A stretch of DNA of 64,000 bases, taken from Abditibacteriota bacterium. Its GTDB lineage: Bacteria > Armatimonadota > UBA5829. Below the pieces are notes generated by a model. That model saw only the letters and a program-made list of their open reading frames with translations, was not told the DNA's origin and searched no databases. The DNA lies in the NCBI GenBank assembly GCA_017552965.1, contig JAFZNQ010000009.1, positions 156,564-220,563 of the forward strand, given 5' to 3'. The position numbers were made by a program, and so were the translations under genes. This document shows positions 50,341-57,723 of the stretch, piece by piece. Every line of letters starts with the position of its first letter. Position 1 is the stretch's first letter.

Positions 50341-50371
50341 CGGCGGCGAGGGCCTATGGCCCTCGCCGCCG
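50341..50371. terminator. Perfect 14-base-pair hairpin between convergent genes
   Basis: Arms 50341-50354 and 50358-50371 are perfectly complementary with a three-base loop. It lies between the nrdJ stop (50323) and the stop of the minus-strand gene (50397). There is no T-tract on either side, so a classical intrinsic terminator is doubtful. Confidence 0.5.
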
Positions 50372-50396
50372 AATACTTATTGCAGAGACAAGTCCT

Positions 50397-52442
50397 TTAG
50401 TCCAGAGGGTGGAGCCTCTTGTATCTCAGGGAGAACTCTCCCGGGCCCGACAGGGGCACCCGGGCCTCCACATACTGCCCGGAGCCCTTCACGTCCACAA
50501 AGGTGACCGACTCCGCTGCGCCGTCCAAAGACACCTCCACCGAGCGCCCCAGCTCCGGATAATCGGGATTGTTGTGGTATATCCTGAAGCCCTTCCCCAC
50601 TCTGCCGAAGCCAAAGGTCCGCCAGATCTCCTCCGGGTTGTCCACCGAATACGCAAAGGTGTCGGAGCTGCCGAAGGGCTGTGCAAATACCATGTATTCC
50701 TGATCTGCCAGCCAGCCCTGATAGAAGAAGGGACGGAAGACCAGCTCGAGGTTGTGGCCCTGCAGGTCCCCCTCCGGGTCCAGCAGCTTTATCCTGTGGG
50801 TCTTGCCTGCCAGAGTGTGCTTCAGGCCTATCCTGAAGGCCTTGCCGTCCACCATGGCGGTGACGCGCTTTTCCCAGCTGATGATGGCGTCGTTTCTCAG
50901 TATATTTGTGATCTCGCCGTAGTATTCGTTGGGACGCCACTCTGCGGGAAACTGCACGTCCCTGCCGTCTATCAACAGCGTATAGCAGCGGTGTTTGGCC
51001 AGGGGCTCCAGCCCCAGCCTCTCCGCCATATAGTCCCATTTGGCGGGAACGTGTCTGTGAGGGTCATTGCCCCAAAAGAGAGTGTTGCCGCTGGCAGCCG
51101 TCACCGACAGCTGGTCCGGGTCTCCGGGCCAGCCTGTGCCGTCGGCAAAGGTGGCGCCGCCGTGGAGCTCCGATTTCACCGATCTGGGGTCGTGGCCGGC
51201 ATGCTTTTGGGCGTAGAGATTGGGGCATTCCAGCTCGTAGGCGGTCTCCATAAAGGGTGACAGCCTGTGCCGGTGCTCGCACACTCTGAAATATTTGGTC
51301 TCGGCTATGAATATTTGCCCCATGTCCGATGTCTCCTTGTCCTCGGTCACGTAGGACCAGGCGGGAGTGAAATAGCGGCCGTCGGGCTCCCGGGCCGTAT
51401 CGTTGAAATATATGACGGAGTTGGGAGCCTCGGGACAGGGCCATTTTTCCTCGTACCACTTGAGGAACTCCAGAGAAGCCACGGGCTTCCAGCCCCTGGC
51501 AAGCAGCAGGTCCACCAGATTTTTCAGTATAGCTTGCTTGATATGCCTGTCATCCGTATCCGACATGGGGTCGCTTATGAGCTCGCCCTCCAGAGCTATG
51601 CTGATGTGGGCGTAGGGGATATAGCCCTTGTCCAGATTGTCTTCCCACTCTCTTATCTCGTTTTCCCAATACCAGATATTGTCGGGATAGGCCCTTTTGC
51701 GGCTGCCGGGGCCCACCAGCACGTCCCCGGGATGGGTGGAATACTGAAAACAATAGCGGTCATATTCGGACCAGGGGGAGCGGGTCAGCCAAAAGAGGTC
51801 CAATGGCGCGCCGGTTTCCCGCAGCTCCCTGTTGGTCTTGCAGCTCTTTCGGGGGTCTTCGCTCCGCAGCTGGGTATAATAGGGCATGAAGGGCCTGCCC
51901 TCCCAGTTGTGGCCCAGGTCTATGGTCTCGCCGATGAGAGAGTCCCCCTCCAATACGGCGTTGAACTGAGTCTTCACTCCAAAGCCGGCAAAGTATTTGG
52001 TGTATTCCGGCTTTTCCTCCAGCTCCCAGTTCATATTGGCCGTCACCGGGAATCCGCCGAAATAGTCGGATATTTCCTTCATCCTTTGGTCCGGGATGGC
52101 GTTGGCCACTCCCAGCTCGCAATTGCCTCTCTCCAGCATCCTGCGTATGATATTGCCATATTTCTCCGTGGTGGGAGCGTTGTAGAGGCCGATGGTTTGA
52201 GGCATATACCGGGGCAGCTCCGGCCGGTCCTTCCGGGCCCGCGCCAGGCAGTCCGTGAATATCCGGTCGGCGTTGACAAGGCCCCGGTAGTTGGTCTCCG
52301 AATTGATCCAATGCCCCAGGGGCGCATCGTTGCCGGGGAAATCCCTGATGAGCCAGGCCACGGAGAAAAACTTGTCCCCGGACCCCGCATACAGGGCTCC
52401 GGAGCAGAGAATAATGAGCAGCAAAAGGATAAAGGTTTTCAT
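50397..52442 (-). CDS. Secreted protein of unknown family, possibly polysaccharide-active
   Basis: 681 aa with a signal peptide (cleavage near LYA, residue 19). The N-terminal half (about 25-330) has alternating hydrophobic strands and motifs such as SVAWLIRDFPGND, YGNIIRRMLERGNCELGVANAIPDQRM and NWELEEKPEYTKYF, which suggest a NodB/GH-like beta/alpha barrel. The C-terminal half (about 440-680) is beta-rich. I do not recognise the family. The weak ribosome site GAGAG precedes the ATG; an extended -10 lies 67 bases upstream. Confidence 0.65.
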   Translation of the reverse strand: MKTFILLLLIILCSGALYAGSGDKFFSVAWLIRDFPGNDAPLGHWINSETNYRGLVNADRIFTDCLARARKDRPELPRYMPQTIGLYNAPTTEKYGNIIRRMLERGNCELGVANAIPDQRMKEISDYFGGFPVTANMNWELEEKPEYTKYFAGFGVKTQFNAVLEGDSLIGETIDLGHNWEGRPFMPYYTQLRSEDPRKSCKTNRELRETGAPLDLFWLTRSPWSEYDRYCFQYSTHPGDVLVGPGSRKRAYPDNIWYWENEIREWEDNLDKGYIPYAHISIALEGELISDPMSDTDDRHIKQAILKNLVDLLLARGWKPVASLEFLKWYEEKWPCPEAPNSVIYFNDTAREPDGRYFTPAWSYVTEDKETSDMGQIFIAETKYFRVCEHRHRLSPFMETAYELECPNLYAQKHAGHDPRSVKSELHGGATFADGTGWPGDPDQLSVTAASGNTLFWGNDPHRHVPAKWDYMAERLGLEPLAKHRCYTLLIDGRDVQFPAEWRPNEYYGEITNILRNDAIISWEKRVTAMVDGKAFRIGLKHTLAGKTHRIKLLDPEGDLQGHNLELVFRPFFYQGWLADQEYMVFAQPFGSSDTFAYSVDNPEEIWRTFGFGRVGKGFRIYHNNPDYPELGRSVEVSLDGAAESVTFVDVKGSGQYVEARVPLSGPGEFSLRYKRLHPLD

Positions 52443-52508
52443 AAGCGTCTCTCACAATAATAATTGCGGCAAGGCGGCGGTAATGCCGCTAAACTTGCTG
52501 CCACAATC

Positions 52509-52517
52509 ATTATAGCA
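52509..52517 (-). promoter_or_regulatory. Extended -10 of the secreted unknown gene
   Basis: Minus-strand TGCTATAAT (52517-52509). The leader between it and the gene contains a GCGGCA/TGCCGC stem. Confidence 0.6.
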
Positions 52518-52615
52518 TATTCCGCCGTCAGGCATACGCCCGGCCGCGGCTTTTGCGCATCGGGAAAGGCGGCTTCCACACACATCCGGAGACGTCAGCT
52601 TTATAAGCGCTGATC

Positions 52616-53104
52616 TTAATACTCAATGGCGGGAATATATTCGGGAAAGCCGTCCAGGTGCATTTTAGTCACTGTGTAAAGCTCGCCGCTGCAACTGATA
52701 TGCCCCCTGTCAAACTTGTATGCCTTATTCGCATAACAATATTCTAAATATTTTTCGTCTTTACACTCGCACAGTCTGGTGATATCGAGAACTGCTTCCC
52801 ATAAATCTCCATACTTATCAGAACAAAACAGTCTTCTCCTTATTGTATATAGTATATTATCATGACATACCTCTTTCGGCATATTATGCATATAAATATT
52901 CACTTCATACTTGATGATCTTACTGTAATCTACTTTATATCCATTATCAAGCAGAATATCTATACCTTTATTTTCTATATCACTATTTACGGGAACAACA
53001 TCACCTTTAACACATAAATCATAAGGCGACCGCCACTTAATTCCTGTCTGCTCATCTCGCCACCAGTTACCCCCACCCCATCTCTCTTCACGATTCAAAC
53101 GCAT
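52616..53104 (-). CDS. AT-rich hypothetical protein
   Basis: 162 aa, no signal peptide or membrane helix. It starts MRLNREERWGGGNWWRDEQTGIKWRSPYDL and contains seven cysteines, many Tyr/Lys/Asp and few Ala, unlike the neighbours. I do not recognise the family. AAAGGAGT lies eight bases before the ATG, so it is probably translated. Base composition is clearly more AT-rich than in surrounding genes, consistent with recent transfer. It follows the LRR gene with an 82-base gap; TGGTATAAA at 53126-53118 could be its own promoter. Confidence 0.65.
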   Translation of the reverse strand: MRLNREERWGGGNWWRDEQTGIKWRSPYDLCVKGDVVPVNSDIENKGIDILLDNGYKVDYSKIIKYEVNIYMHNMPKEVCHDNILYTIRRRLFCSDKYGDLWEAVLDITRLCECKDEKYLEYCYANKAYKFDRGHISCSGELYTVTKMHLDGFPEYIPAIEY

Positions 53105-53186
53105 ATCAGTACTCCTTTATACCATGCTCATTTTTCCAAGGGACACTCTCTGTTTCCGTTTTGCCTGCCGGGCCGGCGCGGCAGTC

Positions 53187-54473
53187 TCACTGCTTCCGGC
53201 CCACGGTCCACGGGAGCCCGTGATTTTTCGCATACTCTATGGCCACGGGATTATTTGTCACTATCGTCAGACTATCGCAGCAATCTTCAAAAGCCCCTTC
53301 CCCTATTTCCTCCACGCTGTCCGGGATCACCACAGACTCAAGAGTCGGACATTCGGAAAAAGCCCAACGGCCTATCTCCCGGACCCCTTCGGGGATCACA
53401 ATGGAGACAAGAGTCGGACATTCGGAAAAAACCCCATCCTCTATCACCTCCACCTCCGGGGGAAGCGTCAGCATCTCCGGACAGACGCCGTTGTAGTCCT
53501 CCAGGCGGCCGTCCGTGATGCACAGGGAAAACTCTGCCCCCGGGACGTTCCGAAAAGCGCCTTCCCGGATCCCGGCTCCCCGGGGGACTGACAGGTCCGT
53601 CAGACTCACGCAATCCGCAAAAGCCAGATCGTCTATTTCCTTCACCGTATCCGGGATCGCTGCCGAGACAAGATTTGAGCAGGCTCTGAAGGCGCCGCCA
53701 TAGATCTTCAGGAGGCCCTCCGGCAGGACTATCCGCCTGATATGGTCGGTATCGAAGTCGCAGTATATACGTTTCACATCGGGAGGGAACACTATCTCTT
53801 CCGGTATGTCTCCGGTCCAGCCTACGACGGTATCGTTCCGTATATTCAGGGAAAAAGGGACCCCCGGGGCGTCCGCAAAGGCATAGACCCCCATCCGGGC
53901 GCTCTTCGGAAGGGACACCTTCGTCAGCTGATGGCACCAGGCAAAGGCGCAGTCGCCAATCCTCTTCACGCTGTCCGGGAGCACCACCTCGGTAAGGTAT
54001 TCGCAATGGACAAAGCTCTCCCTGCCGATGGAAGTGAGCCCCTCGGGGAACACTATCCGGGTAAAGATCTGACCCTCAAACAAGCCCCGGGCCACAGACC
54101 TGACGCCGGCGGGTATCACCAATTCCTCCGGACAGACCCCGTGATAGCCCATCAGCACGCCGTCGGTGACGCAGAGGGAAAAGGGAACGCCCGGCGCGTC
54201 GGCAAAGGCGTCGGTCCCCAGCCTTATCCCCTCAGGCAGACTGACCTCGGTCAGACGGTCGCACCACATAAAGGCTCCCTGCCCTATCTCCTTCACGGAG
54301 TCGGGAATGCGCACACTCACTATATCTCTGCACCAAAAGGCGTAGTCGCCTATGACCTCTATGTCCTCCGGCAGCTCCGGCGCCCGGTCCTTCCCTCTGT
54401 ATTTGGTCAGCGCCCGCCGGCCCAGCCGGTCTGTTTTGATCTCAAAGAGATCTTCTCTCTTTGCTTCTTCCAT
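53187..54473 (-). CDS. BspA-type leucine-rich repeat protein
   Basis: 428 aa, no signal peptide. It is built of LRR_5/BspA repeats of about 23 residues, such as VVLPDSVKRIGDCAFAWCHQLTKVSLP and IVIPEGVREIGRWAFSECPTLESVVIPDSVEEIGEGAFEDC, grouped in blocks separated by degenerate segments (GVPFSLCVTDGVLMGYHGVCPEELVIP). BspA repeats usually mediate protein binding, often at the cell surface, but here no export signal is visible. The C-terminus is NNPVAIEYAKNHGLPWTVGRKQ. AGGAGT lies upstream of the ATG. Confidence 0.88.
   Translation of the reverse strand: MEEAKREDLFEIKTDRLGRRALTKYRGKDRAPELPEDIEVIGDYAFWCRDIVSVRIPDSVKEIGQGAFMWCDRLTEVSLPEGIRLGTDAFADAPGVPFSLCVTDGVLMGYHGVCPEELVIPAGVRSVARGLFEGQIFTRIVFPEGLTSIGRESFVHCEYLTEVVLPDSVKRIGDCAFAWCHQLTKVSLPKSARMGVYAFADAPGVPFSLNIRNDTVVGWTGDIPEEIVFPPDVKRIYCDFDTDHIRRIVLPEGLLKIYGGAFRACSNLVSAAIPDTVKEIDDLAFADCVSLTDLSVPRGAGIREGAFRNVPGAEFSLCITDGRLEDYNGVCPEMLTLPPEVEVIEDGVFSECPTLVSIVIPEGVREIGRWAFSECPTLESVVIPDSVEEIGEGAFEDCCDSLTIVTNNPVAIEYAKNHGLPWTVGRKQ
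53339..53430 (-). repeat. Duplicated leucine-rich repeat unit
   Basis: A block of about 22 identical bases beginning CAAGAGTCGGACATTCGG (plus-strand reading) occurs at 53339 and again at 53408, exactly 69 bases apart, that is one 23-codon repeat. It encodes FSECPTL twice. Recent tandem duplication is likely. Confidence 0.8.
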
Positions 54474-54523
54474 TGTTTACTCCTATATTAATTGATGACA
54501 TCGTATGCCTGCCGAGCTTCCTT

Positions 54524-54583
54524 CTAATCAAGCAGACTCTTGATAAGACAAATAAGCATTAAAACACCGAATATGTATGACAT
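54524..54583 (-). CDS. Possible 19-residue hydrophobic microprotein
   Basis: ATG at 54583 preceded by GGAGAGG (GGAG seven bases away). It encodes MSYIFGVLMLICLIKSLLD then TAG, long enough for one transmembrane helix. It is located between the LRR gene and the four-helix membrane gene. The ORF is very short, so chance cannot be excluded, but the ribosome site is as good as in real genes here. It could be a leader peptide or a small membrane modulator. Confidence 0.35.
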   Translation of the reverse strand: MSYIFGVLMLICLIKSLLD

Positions 54584-54639
54584 AACACCTCTCCTCACTC
54601 ATCCGAATCGTTTGATCCGTTGTCTCTGCCCGGTTTGCG

Positions 54640-55095
54640 TCAGAACCGGTGCCAAAGCCGTCTCACAATATCGCCGCACCACAAAAAGTACCAGACACAC
54701 AGCGCCGGGAGAGCCGGCCGGCCCAGGGCCTTTACCGCAGCCTCCGGCAACCCTGCGCAGAGACACATCTCTAAAAATATGATGCACAAAGTGAAAAAGG
54801 CGCACAAGAGAAGGAGCCATATAAGCCGCCTGACAGCCTTGCGTTTATCCGGACCGGGCGCAGTGAGAAACAGCGCAGCGACCAGAATACCCGCATATCG
54901 CCCCAGCCACACTACACCCCAAAAGCCAAAGACCGCAAATACGATATTGCTGCTGAGCTGAGCTGTCCTGACGGCACACATAGATATGCCAAATACTATT
55001 GTTGCTATACATAAATCAATGAGCCATACGCGGATATAGCAGGCGGCTACGCTTTGCCGCGTTTGCCGCAGCCTCCCCCAAAAAGCTTTATTCAC
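54640..55095 (-). CDS. Small integral membrane protein, hypothetical
   Basis: 151 aa with four predicted transmembrane helices (about 20-42, 48-75, 88-110 and 125-142), separated by the basic loop TAPGPDKRKAVRRL. It starts MNKAFWGRLRQTRQSVAACYIRV and is rich in Cys and Trp. No family recognised. GGAGAAAG precedes the ATG, and it follows the zinc-ribbon membrane gene after 18 bases, so the two are probably co-expressed. Confidence 0.6.
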   Translation of the reverse strand: MNKAFWGRLRQTRQSVAACYIRVWLIDLCIATIVFGISMCAVRTAQLSSNIVFAVFGFWGVVWLGRYAGILVAALFLTAPGPDKRKAVRRLIWLLLLCAFFTLCIIFLEMCLCAGLPEAAVKALGRPALPALCVWYFLWCGDIVRRLWHRF

Positions 55096-55113
55096 TTCTT
55101 TCTCCTTTATATC

Positions 55114-55335
55114 TCATCTGAGTCTGGTGCCGCACACGGGGCAGCGCAGATCAGACTCTCTGCACACTTCTCCGCAGACCGGACACTTAAAATATCTTTC
55201 ACGGTCTCCATGGTCGACCCGGGTGAGCAGGGAAAGGTATAAGAACAACGCTATAAAACCCAAGGGATGGGCGCTGCACAAGCCAAGGAAAAAAAACAGC
55301 GTCATGCATGACCACACATTCCACAAACACCCCAT
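55114..55335 (-). CDS. Small membrane protein with C-terminal zinc ribbon
   Basis: 73 aa. Two hydrophobic segments (about 7-20 and 24-38) are followed by CPVCGEVCRESDLRCPVCGTRLR, a two-CPxC zinc ribbon. Such small proteins are often found with membrane transport or regulatory genes, but no function can be assigned. GGAGGA seven bases before the ATG supports translation. It lies in the accessory islet with other small genes. Confidence 0.65.
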   Translation of the reverse strand: MGCLWNVWSCMTLFFFLGLCSAHPLGFIALFLYLSLLTRVDHGDRERYFKCPVCGEVCRESDLRCPVCGTRLR

Positions 55336-55752
55336 AACAAGCCTCCTCCGTATAGTTGAACACCCAAAGGGCCCTGACGCCTCGGCGCCCGGGTCTCCGC
55401 AGCCCGGACGACGCGCAAGGCCTCCGCAGGATCACAGATCCCGCAGATCAAACAGTCCCACGCAGCGCGGACAACAGACAGACCCTGCAGTCTGCTCTAT
55501 GCAATATGTTTTGTCGTTGGAAACCGGCAAGGCGCCCATGGCCCTGCCGCCAAAGGTGGAAGGTAAAGTGTGACAACGAGTGTCATAGAGGTACTCCTTT
55601 ATCTTTAGTTGTCTTTATATCGGTTGTTGTTTTCAGATCGGCATCCGGACGGCAGGTTCACTCCCGTCCGATCACTTTCATTTCCTTTCGGAGGGAAAAT
55701 CGTCTATCATTTATTATACGCTTTTTCGGGCGTTTTTGTTCCCGGCCCCGGC
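55336..55752. other. Gap with no convincing gene; degenerate short ORFs
   Basis: 417 bases between the zinc-ribbon gene and kdsC. On the minus strand a good ribosome site (AAAGGAG) precedes an ATG at 55586, but the frame stops after 29 codons at 55497. Another frame opens at 55539 and encodes a Cys-rich segment (YCIEQTAGSVCCPRC) before TGA at 55432. This may be a frameshifted or decayed small gene. A minus-strand TATAAT lies at 55718-55713. Confidence 0.4.
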
Positions 55753-56229
55753 TCAGTCCTCCAGCAGCCAGTCGATAAAGGTCCTCACGGCGCCGCTGCC
55801 GCCCACGTTGGGCGATACGAAGTCGCTGATCTCCTTTATCCCCTCCACCGAGTCCGCGGGGCAGCCGCAGAGTCCACCCGACCGCTTCAGGGCCAGCATC
55901 ACTTCCAGGTCGTTGAGGTCGTTGCCTATGTAGGCGCAGTCGGCGAGGGTCAGTGAGTATTTTGCCGCCAGGGCTTCGGCCACGGCTGTCTTGTCCGTGA
56001 CTCCCTGATATATCTCCTGCACCTTCAGCTCCTTGCCGAACCTGTTGATCACTATGTCGCTGGTCCTGCCGGTGACTATGGCGGGGATCAGCCCGCGCTT
56101 CAGGGCGTTCATCAGGCCGTAGCCGTCCTTGTCGCTGAAGGCCTTCATGACCTCGCCTGTCTGCCCCATGTAGATCTTGCCGTCGGTCAGAGTGCCGTCC
56201 ACGTCCATCATGAGTATCTTAGCCTTCAT
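55753..56229 (-). CDS. kdsC: KdsC-type HAD phosphatase
   Basis: 158 aa cap-less HAD hydrolase that would release phosphate from 3-deoxy-D-manno-octulosonate-8-phosphate in Kdo synthesis. Motif I is MMDVDGTLTDG (Asp9/Asp11), the glycine-rich segment DKDGYGLMNALKRGL, motif II VTGR and the acidic motif YIGNDLNDL. Length and order match KdsC; a related cap-less HAD phosphatase is possible. It overlaps the DedA gene by 11 bases. Presence of Kdo would fit the LptD/F genes elsewhere. Confidence 0.85.
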   Translation of the reverse strand: MKAKILMMDVDGTLTDGKIYMGQTGEVMKAFSDKDGYGLMNALKRGLIPAIVTGRTSDIVINRFGKELKVQEIYQGVTDKTAVAEALAAKYSLTLADCAYIGNDLNDLEVMLALKRSGGLCGCPADSVEGIKEISDFVSPNVGGSGAVRTFIDWLLED

Positions 56230-56875
56230 CCCCGTCCTCCTTCATCTCCTTTACGTGGTGCCATATATAGGAGGCCAGGCCTATGAGGATCAGGCCGCCT
56301 ATGATATAGTGGGCGTAGTGAGATATGGGAGAGTTCTCCACGTATTCCCAGGCGGGGGTGTCGGGAAATTTGGCAGTCAGCACCCAGCCTATATAGGCAA
56401 GACCCATGCACCAGGGCACGGAGCCCAGAAAGGTGAACAGGATAAACTTGCCAAAGGGCACCCGGCTAACGCCGGCGGGAAAGGATATAAAGGTGCGGAT
56501 AATGGGCAGCACTCTGCCTATGAACACGGCAAAATCGCCGAATCTCTCGAAAAACCGGTCGGCCCGGTCCAGCGACTTTTTGTTCATCAGTATGTATTTG
56601 CCGTATTTGATGACAAAATGCCTGCCGCCTTTTCTTCCGGCCCAGTATGCCAGAGCGGAGCCCCACACGTTGCCTATGGCGCCGGCCAGACCTATGCCTA
56701 CCACGTTGAAATTGTCATAGGTGGCGGCCAGATAGCCGCCGTAGGGCATGATGATCTCTGAGGGCACGGGAATGCAGGCGCTTTCTATGCCCATGAGTAT
56801 GATGATGCCCCAATACCCCAGAGGGTCCAGCACGTTGATGATAAAGCCGGTCAGGGCCTGTATGATCGCTTCCAT
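56219..56875 (-). CDS. DedA-family membrane protein
   Basis: 218 aa, multi-pass. The DedA signature PSEIIMPYGGYLAA and the Gly/Pro-rich GNVWGSALAYWAGRKGGR and RVLPIIRTFISFPAGVSRVPFGKFILFTFLGSVPWCMGLAYIGW are present. DedA proteins are thought to act in lipid carrier or phospholipid flipping and membrane homeostasis. It is the third gene of the operon 59165-55753. Confidence 0.9.
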   Translation of the reverse strand: MEAIIQALTGFIINVLDPLGYWGIIILMGIESACIPVPSEIIMPYGGYLAATYDNFNVVGIGLAGAIGNVWGSALAYWAGRKGGRHFVIKYGKYILMNKKSLDRADRFFERFGDFAVFIGRVLPIIRTFISFPAGVSRVPFGKFILFTFLGSVPWCMGLAYIGWVLTAKFPDTPAWEYVENSPISHYAHYIIGGLILIGLASYIWHHVKEMKEDGDEG

Positions 56876-56883
56876 TTATCCAC

Positions 56884-57723
56884 CTAACTGTGATTGCATC
56901 TGAGGTTGACGGCGTAGCCCACCTCGGCGCAAAAGATTATAATGACTACCGAAAAATACATCCAGATCAGAAAGACCATGATGCCCGCCACAGGACCGTA
57001 TATGCGGGAATACTGGGCAAAGCTGATCAGAAACCAGGAAAATATGCTTTTTGACACGCCCCATATCACGGCCCCCGCCAGTGAGGCGGCTATGACGGAC
57101 TGCACCGCCACCTGTATCCGCACCAGGAACCAGTATATAAAGAGGAAGGCCAGAAAATACACCAGATAAGAGCCCACTATGGCCAGTATCCTCAATATCT
57201 CCGGATATGCAAAATACTCCTGGAGGCTCTTGGCCGAAAAGGCGGAAAAGAGAGAGGTGGCGTAGAGCATGGCAAAGAGCACAAAGAGCAATATGAGGCT
57301 CACCACCCGGCGCATCACGGGATTGCGGTTGATGGTCAGCTTCCAGGCGGCGTTGATGCTGTGCTCCAGAGCGCAGATGCCGTTCAGGGCTATCCACACC
57401 AGACTGACTATACCTACTCCGATAGCGGTGCCTCTCACGGATATGACTTCGTCTATGGTGAGCCGTATCTGGGCCTTGTAGGCGGAAGAAAGCTCCGGAG
57501 AAAACTTGTCCACGTACACCATCACCCAGTTGTAGGCCTCCTGAGTGGAGCCGAAGACGGTGGTGCACACGGAGACCGCCGTGACTAATATGGGCAGGAT
57601 AGCCAGGAACATATAGTAGGTCACCGCGGCGGAATGGGTAGGTCCGTCATCACGGAAATAGCCCACCACTGCGTCGTAGATCACTTCATATACGTTTCTC
57701 AGTACAGTAATAGTCCGGTTCAT
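56884..57723 (-). CDS. YihY/BrkB-family membrane protein
   Basis: 279 aa with about six transmembrane helices. Conserved YihY/BrkB features: GPTHSAAVTYYMFLAILPILV, NAAWKLTINRNPVMRRV and GPVAGIMVFLIWMYFSVVIIIFCAEVGYAVN. Its role is unknown, perhaps transport or envelope function. The ATG overlaps the radical SAM stop by four bases; eight bases separate it from the DedA gene. Confidence 0.9.
   Translation of the reverse strand: MNRTITVLRNVYEVIYDAVVGYFRDDGPTHSAAVTYYMFLAILPILVTAVSVCTTVFGSTQEAYNWVMVYVDKFSPELSSAYKAQIRLTIDEVISVRGTAIGVGIVSLVWIALNGICALEHSINAAWKLTINRNPVMRRVVSLILLFVLFAMLYATSLFSAFSAKSLQEYFAYPEILRILAIVGSYLVYFLAFLFIYWFLVRIQVAVQSVIAASLAGAVIWGVSKSIFSWFLISFAQYSRIYGPVAGIMVFLIWMYFSVVIIIFCAEVGYAVNLRCNHS

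Noticed and set aside
50341..50371. CRISPR or attachment site at the perfect palindrome
   Set aside because: It is a single inverted repeat without direct repeats, spacers, integrase or tRNA nearby.
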